A DNA stretch of 32,313 bases. It comes from DASSWG01 sp041689995. GTDB taxonomy: Bacteria; Bacteroidota; Bacteroidia; Flavobacteriales; Flavobacteriaceae. The DNA lies in NCBI GenBank assembly GCA_041689995.1, contig JBDNFD010000038.1, forward strand, positions 1-32,313. The letters run 5' to 3'. The position numbers and the translations under genes were made by a program. The notes under the pieces were generated by a model. That model was not told the DNA's origin and made no database searches. It was given only the letters and a program-made list of their open reading frames with translations. Numbering within the stretch: the stretch's first letter is position 1; each line of letters starts with the position of its first letter. Below are positions 25,152 through 32,313 of the stretch, piece by piece.

Positions 25152-25349
25152 CTGCCAACATCGCATATAAAAAATAGCAGGCTCGCCGTAAAATCGGAAG
25201 TTTCAGTATGTTTGCATGTTGCTATTTTTTGTTTTTATCATTTCAAAAAAAGAAAAGCACGAAACGAAAAAACAAAAAATCAGCTTCTTTTATGGCGGAA
25301 ACTTACTTGCTCGTTTGCCCGCTACTTTTTCATATATGATGTTATAAGT
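25152..25349. repeat. Long imperfect palindrome, attC-like structure
   Basis: Three nested pairs of arms make a fold-back of about 198 bp. The outer arms are 25152-25182 and 25317-25349 (AACATC, ATAT, AAAAA, TAGC and GGC blocks align with small mismatches). The middle pair is AAGTTTC at 25198-25204 with GAAACTT at 25298-25304. The inner pair is 25221-25239 with 25266-25284 (GCTATTTTTTGTTTTTATC against a near-perfect complement). The element begins 6 bp after the candidate antitoxin stop. The layout resembles the folded recombination sites that close gene cassettes, but strict integron core sequences are not present. No protein of note is encoded. Confidence 0.75.
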
Positions 25350-25396
25350 TATAAAAGGACAGAAAAAGAAAAATTAAAAATTTTTTCAACGGGAGA

Positions 25397-25996
25397 ATGC
25401 AAGAAATTTTAAAAAAATATTTACCGGAACGTGCGGTAAGTCCCGTTTTTGAATTAATAAAAACGCACAATATCCATTTAAAAATAGTCAACGAACGCAA
25501 AACACGTCATGGTGATTATCGGAAATTGCCAGCTGGGAATCATCAAATAACCGTTAACGCAAATCTGAACCACTATAGTTTTTTGGTCACTTTAGTGCAT
25601 GAAATCGCCCATCTGGTCGCGTTCGAAAAATATGGTCCTTACATTAAACCACACGGACTGGAATGGAAATCGACCTTCCGACAGTTGATGCTGCCGTTTA
25701 TCAATCCGTCTGTTTTTCCAATGGAATTGTTGCCTTTTATTGCGCGACATTTTAAAAATCCTTCAGCTAGCAGCGATACGGACGCCCATCTTTCAATCGC
25801 GATGAAGAATTTCGATCCGGTAACGGATAAAAATTACATTTTTGAAATTCCTGTGGGAAGCATTTTCAAAATATACAACGGAAAACTTTTCAAGAAAGGA
25901 AATCGGCGCGTGAAACGTTATGAATGTGTGGAAATTTCAACGGGAAAAACCTATATTTTTCAACCTCATGTTGAAGTCGAATTGATTAGAGAATAA
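25397..25996 (+). CDS. SprT-like zinc metalloprotease-domain protein
   Basis: A 199-aa protein with a zinc-peptidase core VHEIAHLVA (H68, E69, H72) and a downstream HGLEWK that supplies the third His ligand (H86), the arrangement of the SprT/Spartan domain. A basic C-terminal part (KKGNRRVKRYECVE) may correspond to a degenerate zinc-ribbon or RNA/DNA-binding end. Eukaryotic relatives degrade DNA-protein crosslinks; the role of bacterial SprT is unclear. No signal peptide, so cytoplasmic. The start ATG 25397 lies 47 bp after the palindrome, so this gene is probably the resident neighbour of the inserted cassette. Confidence 0.85.
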   Translation: MQEILKKYLPERAVSPVFELIKTHNIHLKIVNERKTRHGDYRKLPAGNHQITVNANLNHYSFLVTLVHEIAHLVAFEKYGPYIKPHGLEWKSTFRQLMLPFINPSVFPMELLPFIARHFKNPSASSDTDAHLSIAMKNFDPVTDKNYIFEIPVGSIFKIYNGKLFKKGNRRVKRYECVEISTGKTYIFQPHVEVELIRE

Positions 25997-26035
25997 CGAT
26001 TAACGATTGGAGAGTAACGATTGGAGAGTAACGAT
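25994..26035. repeat. 14-bp tandem repeat after the SprT-like gene
   Basis: AACGATTGGAGAGT is repeated at 26002-26015 and 26016-26029, with a partial third copy to 26035 and a related TAACGAT at 25994-26000 that includes the stop codon. Confidence 0.85.
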
Positions 26036-26121
26036 CAAAGCACTTAAAATTTTAACATTAATTTCTTGCATAACTCAAAAAAAAATATAACATTTTCCAT
26101 ACGTATCTCTGTTAACCAAAT

Positions 26122-26946
26122 ATGAAATATTTTTTTTATTTTCTTTTTCTTACTTTTTTCCATGGTTATTCCCAAAATGGGGTAATAACTTATGAATCTA
26201 TAATTATTTCCGATAATTCCACTTCGGAAAAAAGTAAGAAAAAGTTGTTTTTTAATGAAAAGGCTTCATTATATAGAGATCCAATAGCGGTTTCCTCGGA
26301 CAAAAAAGACGGCGAAACCACAGAAAACCGATCGACAAAAACCATCCCTATTAATGAAAATACCACTTCGGAAACCATTCGTATCACCTATACGCCGCAT
26401 GATCCTGATGGCTTTCAATATTATTTCGACACCAAAACCAATGAATTTACCTGCCGAGAATTGCTTTTTTCTTTTGCAAAAAAAGAATACAAACCCTATA
26501 TTTATACCGATTCTTATGCGGGAAAAATAGAATGGCAACTAAAAAACGAATTTAAAAACATTTCTGGATATCAGTGTCAAAAAGCTGTTGCCGACTTTCG
26601 TGGACGAATATACACCGCTTGGTTCACCACAAAAATCCCGCTGCCTTATGGCCCATGGAAACTGAACGGATTGCCTGGATTGATTTTGGAAGTATATGAC
26701 GAAACAGGAACCATATATCTTGTTGCCAAAAAAATAGAAATTCCCAAAGATGTCGATAACCTTCTAAAAAAACCAACTAAGGGAACGAGGATTATTTTTA
26801 GGGAATTTGTTGAAAAGGACAGTAATAAATCCGATGAAATCACGAAGGCGCTAAAGGCTCGTCTTCCAAAAGGCGGAAAAATTATTTCCACAAAAACGGA
26901 AAATACGGGAAAATTTGAATTGGAATACGAGTGGGAAAAAGGATAA
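26122..26946 (+). CDS. GLPGLI family exported protein
   Basis: A 274-aa protein with a signal peptide (1-17, ending HGYSQ) and the family-defining motif GPWKLNGLPGLILEV at about 177-191, preceded by the conserved YQCQKAVADFRGR and AWFTTKIP strands. The function of GLPGLI proteins is not established; they are exported and often encoded beside TonB-dependent outer-membrane proteins, as here. The stop overlaps the start of the next gene by 16 bp, so the two are translationally coupled. Confidence 0.9.
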   Translation: MKYFFYFLFLTFFHGYSQNGVITYESIIISDNSTSEKSKKKLFFNEKASLYRDPIAVSSDKKDGETTENRSTKTIPINENTTSETIRITYTPHDPDGFQYYFDTKTNEFTCRELLFSFAKKEYKPYIYTDSYAGKIEWQLKNEFKNISGYQCQKAVADFRGRIYTAWFTTKIPLPYGPWKLNGLPGLILEVYDETGTIYLVAKKIEIPKDVDNLLKKPTKGTRIIFREFVEKDSNKSDEITKALKARLPKGGKIISTKTENTGKFELEYEWEKG

Positions 26947-29612
26947 ACGGAAATTTCAAGATCATCATAAATTGTCTGGTGCTCTTGCTATCGGGCAATT
27001 TTGTTTTTTGCCAAACCACCATTCAAGGAAAAATAACAGATAGCCTTCAAGAACCCATTGCATTTGCCAATATCTTTTTGAAAGCGAAAAATGACGAAGC
27101 CATTATTGCCTATACTTTCACAAAAGAAAATGGAACTTATGAACTGAAAACCGATAAAACAGGCTTTTATGAACTATCGTTCAGTACAATTTCCTTTCAA
27201 ACAAAAACCGTGGAAGTTTTATTAAAAAAGGAAAGCGAAACCCAAATTTTGAACGTACAACTTATAGCAAAAACGTTTCAACTAAACAAAGTGCTCGTAT
27301 ATTCCGATAGGCCCATAACAATCAAAAAAGACACTGTGATTTACAACGTGGACGCTTTTAAACGTGGAAATGAAGAAACGGTGGAAGATTTGTTGAAAAA
27401 TCTGCCTGGGGTGAATGTTGCCGAAGACGGCACCATAAAAGTAAAAAACAAGGAAATCGAAAAAGTGATGGTGGAAGGTGAAGACCTTTTTGGAAAAGGC
27501 TACAAACTACTCACCAAAAACTTGGACGCCAAAACGGTAGACCATGTGGAAGTATATGATCATTATTCAAACAACCGCCTGTTGAAAGGAATCGAAAATA
27601 GTGATAAAATTGCCTTGAACCTAACTTTAAACGATGAATATAAAAATCAGCTCTCCACAATGTTGCGCCCCGGATATGGCTTGGCTTCCGAAAATCGGTA
27701 CGATGTAAAATCAAATCTTATATGGTTTCAAAAAAAGAGCAAATCATATGCGTTTTTTAATTTGAACAATGTGGGAGAAGCTGTTATGGGCGATGAAATA
27801 CAAGAAATGATTTCTTCTTCGGGAGATATTGATTTTGAAAACGAAGAAGCATATTCCTACCTGAATTTGATCGGCCGGCCTCCCGATCTCGGAGAAGAAC
27901 GAACAAATTTCAACAATGCCGAATTGGTTTCACTCAATAACATTTATACTTTTAACCCAAAAATTACACTAAAAACCATTGGGTTCCTGAATTGGGACGA
28001 ACAAAATTTTTTCAAAAAAAGCAAAGAAACCTATTTTCTTCCCACGGGAAATTTCACCAATACCGAAGATTATAAATTACGCAATAAAAAACTGACTGGC
28101 TTCCTCAAAACCGAATTCCTATATACGATTTCGAAAACCAAGAGCTTTGAATATTCGGGCAGGTACAATCGATCACATGCAGATTCAAGAACCAATTTAT
28201 TTTTCAAAAATGAATTGTACAACGAATTTTTGGAAGAACAGCAATTCAACACCTCGCAACGCTTCGTCTATACCAACAAAATCGAAGAAAATCAAGCTTT
28301 TGTTTTGACGGCCCAGTATCTTTTTGATGAAAAACCACAAAATTACCGGAACAACCGTTTTTTGTTTCAGGAACTGTTCCCGGAACAAGATTCCGTAACC
28401 AATATTTTTCAGCACAGCGAGCACAAAGTACATACAGCAGGATTGGAATCCGAATTTTATAGTCGGGACAAGCGTGAAAACTTGTTCCGTATAAAATCGG
28501 GCGTTCATTATCAAAACCATGAATTAAACACAGATTTTGAACTCTTGGGCAATAATGAAACCATCGCGTTACCCGACTTTCAAAATAATATGGAATATCG
28601 CCTTTTTACTATATATGCAAGACCAGAATACACTTTCGAATTAAGAAATATTTCGCTTGCCACAAGTATCGGTTTTCGTCAATATTCCAATGTTCTCAAT
28701 ACTTCTTTCAAGATCAATAAAAAATCACCTTTTTTTGTGAACCCAAAGCTCAATATCGAATGGAAAATCAATGACGATCATCGAATTACGTCCTTTTACA
28801 GCTATGGCAGTGAAAATCCAACATTGCAAACACTGAACGAGAATTTTGTGCTTCGGGATTTTAATTCGTTTTCAAAAGGAACGTTCGATCTTAAACCCAT
28901 GAATAGTTCCCTGTTTTTTTTCAATTATATGTTGGGCACGCCGGTGAGCACTTTTTATGCCAATTCCTTTCTCCTCTATCAAAAAGAAGAGGAATATCTA
29001 TCTTCCGATTTGCTGATTGCCCAAAATTATCAATTGAACAATCTGATTCGTCTAAAAGATCGGAACTTTTTGAACGCACAAACCGAACTGAACTATTACA
29101 TAAGCAAACTTTCAATAAATACCCGTTTAAAACTGGGTTATTCGCAGCAAAAATATGCGAACAAACTAAATGGTGTTTTACGCGGGTTGGAATTGGACAC
29201 CTATAATTATGGAACCGAAATACGGTCCGCTTTCAGTGGAAAATTCGATTTTCATATAGGAACGGAATGGTTTGGAAATGTTGTAAAAACCGAAAAGGAA
29301 ACCCGGACAAACACGATGAACAAAAGTTTTTTGAATTTGATTTATGAACCCTTTGAAAACCTAAACCTCTCATTAAATACGGAACGTTATTATTTTGCCC
29401 ATTTTAACACAGGGGACAATTCTTATTATTTTATGGATTTTCAGGCAAAATATACCTTTCTGAAAAATAAATTGTCGTTTTCCATCGCTGGGAAAAACCT
29501 CTTAAACATCAAAACTTACAGAAATCTTTACATTGACGATTCCGGGATTTTTTCTTCCTCATATAAACTTTTGCCCCGCTACTTTTTGCTGAAAACAACG
29601 ATTCGATTTTAA
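26931..29612 (+). CDS. TonB-receptor-like outer-membrane beta-barrel protein with carboxypeptidase-like N-terminal domain
   Basis: An 893-aa outer-membrane protein. A signal peptide ends near FVFCQ (residue 28). A CarboxypepD_reg-like domain follows (about 30-115: TIQGKITDSLQEPIAFANIF, TYELKTDKTG), then a plug-like region (about 120-215, with VEDLLKNLPGVNVAEDGTIKV), and a long barrel of alternating aromatic strands ending in a terminal Phe (FLLKTTIRF), as in outer-membrane beta-barrel family proteins. The start is GTG at 26931: it is the only start that preserves the signal peptide, and no ATG lies before the plug. It likely imports or handles a ligand with its GLPGLI partner; the ligand is unknown. 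Confidence 0.87.
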   Translation: MGKRINGNFKIIINCLVLLLSGNFVFCQTTIQGKITDSLQEPIAFANIFLKAKNDEAIIAYTFTKENGTYELKTDKTGFYELSFSTISFQTKTVEVLLKKESETQILNVQLIAKTFQLNKVLVYSDRPITIKKDTVIYNVDAFKRGNEETVEDLLKNLPGVNVAEDGTIKVKNKEIEKVMVEGEDLFGKGYKLLTKNLDAKTVDHVEVYDHYSNNRLLKGIENSDKIALNLTLNDEYKNQLSTMLRPGYGLASENRYDVKSNLIWFQKKSKSYAFFNLNNVGEAVMGDEIQEMISSSGDIDFENEEAYSYLNLIGRPPDLGEERTNFNNAELVSLNNIYTFNPKITLKTIGFLNWDEQNFFKKSKETYFLPTGNFTNTEDYKLRNKKLTGFLKTEFLYTISKTKSFEYSGRYNRSHADSRTNLFFKNELYNEFLEEQQFNTSQRFVYTNKIEENQAFVLTAQYLFDEKPQNYRNNRFLFQELFPEQDSVTNIFQHSEHKVHTAGLESEFYSRDKRENLFRIKSGVHYQNHELNTDFELLGNNETIALPDFQNNMEYRLFTIYARPEYTFELRNISLATSIGFRQYSNVLNTSFKINKKSPFFVNPKLNIEWKINDDHRITSFYSYGSENPTLQTLNENFVLRDFNSFSKGTFDLKPMNSSLFFFNYMLGTPVSTFYANSFLLYQKEEEYLSSDLLIAQNYQLNNLIRLKDRNFLNAQTELNYYISKLSINTRLKLGYSQQKYANKLNGVLRGLELDTYNYGTEIRSAFSGKFDFHIGTEWFGNVVKTEKETRTNTMNKSFLNLIYEPFENLNLSLNTERYYFAHFNTGDNSYYFMDFQAKYTFLKNKLSFSIAGKNLLNIKTYRNLYIDDSGIFSSSYKLLPRYFLLKTTIRF

Positions 29613-29645
29613 TTTCAAGCACCAAAAACAATCGGGTTTCATTAC

Positions 29646-29674
29646 AAAAAAACCCGGGATCTTCACCCCGGGTT
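29646..29674 (-). terminator. Intrinsic terminator of the DUF4293 gene
   Basis: AACCCGGG (29651-29658) and CCCGGGTT (29667-29674) form an 8-bp GC-rich stem with an 8-nt loop. On the minus strand it is followed by a run of seven T (A-run at 29646-29652 on the plus strand), 30 bp after the DUF4293 stop. Confidence 0.88.
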
Positions 29675-29703
29675 CACGCACTAACACTACTAAGATATAG
29701 GGT

Positions 29704-30114
29704 TTATCGCAACCGATCCACAGATTTTACGAGATTTTCGTCCTTTTTGATAGCTTTATTAGCCAAAACCAAAAAAACAATAGAAAGAATGGGGACAAAA
29801 ATCCCAATGCCCTTCTCGGAAATTTCCATTTCTCCAGGCACCATTAGCAACCAGTACACGAAAAATCCTAGCAACACAAAGTTCAATATTATATTGAGCC
29901 GCCCCAGCACGAACTGAAGTTTCCTATTTTTAAACAAAAACAACGTCACAAGTGCCAGAATCCCTGATAGACAAAACGCCAAAAGCACCATTGGTTTATC
30001 GGTGGAAAAAATAGCTATTCCTTCTTCATTTTCCCATAGTGGGAACAAAAAGGCAGCTGCGGCGTTCAGGAAAACAATTAGTAAAAGATAAAGGCTCTGT
30101 ATGCGTTGAATCAT
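29704..30114 (-). CDS. DUF4293 family membrane protein
   Basis: A 136-aa integral membrane protein with four predicted helices (about 6-26, 42-61, 71-93 and 103-121) and the start MIQRIQSLYLLL typical of DUF4293. The function is unknown. It is commonly encoded divergently from rho in Flavobacteriaceae, as here. A -7 element TATTTTTG on the minus strand (30141-30134) lies 19 bp before the start, with TTTC in the -33 position. The gene ends in a strong intrinsic terminator. Confidence 0.88.
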   Translation of the reverse strand: MIQRIQSLYLLLIVFLNAAAAFLFPLWENEEGIAIFSTDKPMVLLAFCLSGILALVTLFLFKNRKLQFVLGRLNIILNFVLLGFFVYWLLMVPGEMEISEKGIGIFVPILSIVFLVLANKAIKKDENLVKSVDRLR

Positions 30115-30133
30115 GATTTATAGTTAGAAAACA

Positions 30134-30141
30134 CAAAAATA
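30134..30141 (-). promoter_or_regulatory. -7 promoter element of the DUF4293 gene
   Basis: On the minus strand TATTTTTG matches TAnnTTTG. The tetramer 19 bp upstream is TTTC, one base from the TTTG consensus. Confidence 0.55.
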
Positions 30142-30187
30142 ACAGTTTCTTTTTAGGAAGGAAAGTAAAAAAATAAAAATAAAGTTG

Positions 30188-30195
30188 TATTATTG
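30188..30195 (+). promoter_or_regulatory. Possible -7 element of rho
   Basis: TATTATTG differs from TAnnTTTG by one base and would start a leader of about 100 nt before the rho ATG. No good -33 element is seen, so this is tentative. Confidence 0.3.
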
Positions 30196-30307
30196 CAGTC
30201 ACAATTCATAACCACTTCAATTCAGGTTATTTATACTTCTATATTTTTCGGTTCTTCTCCCAGAATTAAACGAATGCCAGAACAAAATAACATTCATAGT
30301 AAAACCC

Positions 30308-32047
30308 ATGTTGGAAATTTCAGATTTAAAGGCAAAAAAGCTTCCTGAGCTTCAGGAAATAGCTAAAACGTTACGTGTGCCAAAGCACAGAAGCTTAAAA
30401 AAAATGGATTTGGTCTATCAGATATTAGATTATCAAGCGATGAATCCGGAAAAAGTAAAAGAAGCACTTCCGCCCAAAGACGCGGAAAAACCCAAAACAA
30501 AAGACGACGGATCCACACTAACGGAAAAACGTCCTGCAAAAAAACCGCCTCGAAAAAAAAAGGAGCCGCGAGAGCCTATAAAACCTAAAGAAAAGCCCAC
30601 GGAAGAGCAAAAAGCTACCTCTGAGTCTTCCGATCAGGAAACGGAAACGGCAAAACCCAATGCGCCACAACAACCGCGCAAAAATCGGAACGAGCGGCAA
30701 ACCAAAGAATCCCAGAACCCGAAAAAGGAAAGCAACACAGAAAATAATTCTGAAACCAATTCGGCCAAAGATACTCGTCGCGAAAGACCAAAAAAGGAAA
30801 CCTCGAGAGTTCCCAATAACAAAAACAACGGAAATCGCGAAAACGGAAACCAACATTCCCCCCAAAGCAATTCGAAGCAAAACAACGGAAATCGGGATAA
30901 CCGCAATCGCTACCGCGAACCAGATTATGAGTTTGATGCAATTATTGAGAGTGAAGGAGTTTTGGACATCATGCAAGATGGATATGGATTTCTACGATCT
31001 TCGGACTATAATTATTTGTCTTCCCCAGACGATATATACGTATCACAGTCGCAGATACGCCTATTTGGGTTAAAGACCGGCGACACGGTTCTGGGAAATG
31101 TTCGTCCGCCAAAAGAAGGGGAAAAATATTTCCCGTTAATAAAAATAAGCAAAATCAATGGGCTGGATCCGCAAGTGGTTCGCGACCGGGTTTCTTTCGA
31201 GCATTTAACGCCACTTTTTCCACAAGAAAAATTCAATATAGCCGAGCGACAAAGCACTATTTCAACCCGTATTATCGATTTATTTTCACCGATCGGGAAA
31301 GGGCAGCGTGGAATGATTGTTTCGCAACCAAAAACGGGGAAAACGATGCTTTTGAAAGATGTGGCAAACGCTATTGCCGCCAATCATCCGGAAGTATATC
31401 AAATCATTTTGTTAATCGACGAACGACCCGAAGAAGTTACCGATATGCAGCGCAATGTGAAAGGCGAAGTAGTCGCTTCCACTTTCGATAAAGAAGCACA
31501 TGAGCATGTGCGTGTGGCGAACATAGTATTGGAAAAAGCAAAACGTTTGGTGGAATGCGGTCATGATGTGGTGATTTTATTGGATTCCATCACCCGATTG
31601 GCCCGCGCATACAACACCGTGCAACCCGCGAGCGGAAAAGTGCTGAGCGGTGGTGTCGATGCCAATGCCTTGCACAAACCGAAACGTTTCTTTGGCGCAG
31701 CGCGAAACATTGAAAATGGCGGATCCTTGACGATTTTGGCCACGGCCTTGACCGATACCGGCTCCAAGATGGACGAAGTGATTTTCGAGGAATTCAAAGG
31801 AACGGGAAATATGGAACTTCTATTGGATCGAAAAATTTCGAACCGAAGGATTTTCCCTGCGATCGACCTTACTTCTTCCAGTACGCGTCGTGACGATTTG
31901 CTTCTCGACGAAAATACAGTTCAAAGAATGTGGGTAATGCGAAAATATTTGGCCGACATGAACCCAGTGGAAGCTATGGAATTCATTAATGAGCGTTTCA
32001 AACAAACCAAAAACAACGAAGAGTTTTTAATTTCGATGAACGGGTAG
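30308..32047 (+). CDS. rho: Transcription termination factor Rho
   Basis: A 579-aa Rho helicase. The N-terminal SAP-like Rho_N domain is at 1-48 (ISDLKAKKLPELQEIAK). A long hydrophilic, low-complexity insertion rich in Lys, Glu, Asn, Pro, Arg and Gln spans about 50-205. The cold-shock-like RNA-binding domain covers about 213-290 (EGVLDIMQDGYGFLRS), and the RecA-like motor follows: P-loop QPKTGKTMLL near 340, Walker B VVILLDSITRLARAY near 420, Q-loop KVLSGGVDANAL and R-loop GTGNMELLLDRKIS. As a hexamer it terminates untranslated transcripts using ATP. It is much longer than E. coli Rho (419 aa) because of the insertion, as is usual in Bacteroidota. ATG 30308 opens directly into the Rho_N domain. 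Confidence 0.97.
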   Translation: MLEISDLKAKKLPELQEIAKTLRVPKHRSLKKMDLVYQILDYQAMNPEKVKEALPPKDAEKPKTKDDGSTLTEKRPAKKPPRKKKEPREPIKPKEKPTEEQKATSESSDQETETAKPNAPQQPRKNRNERQTKESQNPKKESNTENNSETNSAKDTRRERPKKETSRVPNNKNNGNRENGNQHSPQSNSKQNNGNRDNRNRYREPDYEFDAIIESEGVLDIMQDGYGFLRSSDYNYLSSPDDIYVSQSQIRLFGLKTGDTVLGNVRPPKEGEKYFPLIKISKINGLDPQVVRDRVSFEHLTPLFPQEKFNIAERQSTISTRIIDLFSPIGKGQRGMIVSQPKTGKTMLLKDVANAIAANHPEVYQIILLIDERPEEVTDMQRNVKGEVVASTFDKEAHEHVRVANIVLEKAKRLVECGHDVVILLDSITRLARAYNTVQPASGKVLSGGVDANALHKPKRFFGAARNIENGGSLTILATALTDTGSKMDEVIFEEFKGTGNMELLLDRKISNRRIFPAIDLTSSSTRRDDLLLDENTVQRMWVMRKYLADMNPVEAMEFINERFKQTKNNEEFLISMNG

Positions 32048-32051
32048 ATTT

Positions 32052-32074
32052 AGTTGGCAGCCTTCAGTGGCAGT
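32052..32074. repeat. GGCAGT short repeats after rho
   Basis: AGTTGGCAG at 32052-32060 and CAGTGGCAGT at 32065-32074 lie immediately after the rho stop and resemble the words after the M28 and SDR stops. Confidence 0.55.
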
Positions 32075-32098
32075 AGGCATATATATCAGAAATGAAAA

Positions 32099-32131
32099 AC
32101 CTTTCTCAAAATTAATTGGGGAAGGTCTTTT
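32099..32131 (+). terminator. Probable terminator of rho
   Basis: ACCTTTCTC (32099-32107) pairs with GGGGAAGGT (32118-32126), nine pairs including two G-U, with a 10-nt loop, followed by CTTTTAATTT. It lies 52 bp after the rho stop. Confidence 0.65.
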
Positions 32132-32163
32132 AATTTAATAGCCAACCGAAGTGATTAATCTAT

Positions 32164-32181
32164 CTCTATAATTTTATAGAG
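32164..32181. repeat. 18-bp perfect palindrome next to the transposase fragment
   Basis: CTCTATAATTTTATAGAG is fully self-complementary (eight-base arms around a TT that can pair as part of a 2-nt loop). It lies between the rho terminator and the transposase stop. Confidence 0.7.
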
Positions 32182-32189
32182 GTCAGTAG

Positions 32190-32313
32190 TTAGCTACATA
32201 TTAATTCTTTCTGATATATTTTATCCGCCCTCACCATCCGCACAATCAGGTTGTTGAATATGGTCCTTTTGCTTTGGGAGCGGTTCAATCGGTAGCAGAA
32301 CTCGTCAAAATAT
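32190..32313 (-). mobile_element. C-terminal end of an IS1595-like transposase, running off the window
   Basis: The minus strand is open from the window edge to a TAA at 32192-32190 and encodes 40 residues beginning YFDEFCYRLNRSQSKR, then TIFNNLIVRMVRADK. The phrase DEFCYRxNRR close to the C-terminus is characteristic of IS1595-family (ISXO2-like) DDE transposases. The rest of the gene lies to the right. An 18-bp perfect palindrome sits 9 bp beyond its stop (32164-32181) and may belong to the end of the element. Confidence 0.75.

Noticed and set aside
25212..25412. 66-aa plus-strand frame across the palindrome
   Set aside because: It consists of palindrome sequence read as codons and runs into the SprT-like gene out of frame; the inverted arms explain the sequence better.
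30274..30348. 24-codon upstream frame overlapping the rho start
   Set aside because: It could be a leader peptide for rho autoregulation, but it has no conserved feature, and short frames like this are common by chance.
30518..30976. 152-aa minus-strand frame in the rho insertion
   Set aside because: It is antisense to low-complexity Lys/Glu/Pro codons, giving Phe/Leu/Arg-rich shadow sequence.

Overview
The window looks like chromosomal DNA of a member of the family Flavobacteriaceae (phylum Bacteroidota). It is AT-rich and carries lineage-typical families: Por/type IX secretion (T9SS) C-terminal sorting domains, a GLPGLI protein paired with a TonB-receptor-like barrel, DUF4293 next to rho, a class II HMG-CoA reductase followed by a GYDIA-type GHMP kinase, and -7 promoter elements of the TAnnTTTG type. 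I see no rRNA, tRNA or CRISPR array.

Layout. (1) 1-4590, plus strand: the right-hand part of a Wadjet/MksBEF-like anti-plasmid system. It comprises the last 14 codons of an upstream gene (probably jetB), an SMC-type ATPase (JetC-like) and a Toprim nuclease (JetD-like), joined by short overlaps. (2) 4768-16987, minus strand: a peptide-utilisation cluster. It holds a dipeptidyl peptidase IV, two POT peptide transporters and a secreted thioredoxin. The peptidase is separated from the transporters by a secreted T9SS lipase-like protein and a tandem array of DUF6252-like lipoproteins, which arose by repeated duplication of a unit containing the lipoprotein gene plus the first codons of the lipase. 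(3) 17230-20017, plus strand: a RelE/ParE-type toxin-antitoxin pair sits directly in front of, and apparently in one transcript with, two mevalonate-pathway genes. (4) 20100-22333: a small secreted protein coupled to a beta-propeller T9SS protein, preceded by a textbook Bacteroidota promoter. (5) 22382-24430: a truncated dolichol-phosphate-mannose-synthase-like glycosyltransferase, an M28 peptidase and an SDR oxidoreductase. (6) 24461-25349: a small cassette with a PIN-domain toxin and a 53-aa partner encoded downstream, bounded by an 11-bp inverted repeat and ending in a 198-bp imperfect palindrome. (7) 25397-29612: an SprT-like metalloprotein, then the GLPGLI/outer-membrane barrel pair. (8) 29704-32047: DUF4293 and rho, divergent. 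(9) 32190-end: the C-terminus of an IS1595-like transposase that runs off the window.

How it fits together. DPP IV would release dipeptides from proteins outside the cytoplasm and the two POT carriers would import them. The HMGR and GHMP kinase feed isoprenoid synthesis. Three defence or addiction modules (Wadjet-like, RelE-type, PIN-type) lie among housekeeping genes, and two of them have repeat or palindromic sequence at their edges, suggesting insertion. The most unusual structures are the duplication array at 12516-14809, the PIN cassette with its palindrome at 24461-25349, and the Wadjet-like module with an unusually short JetD.
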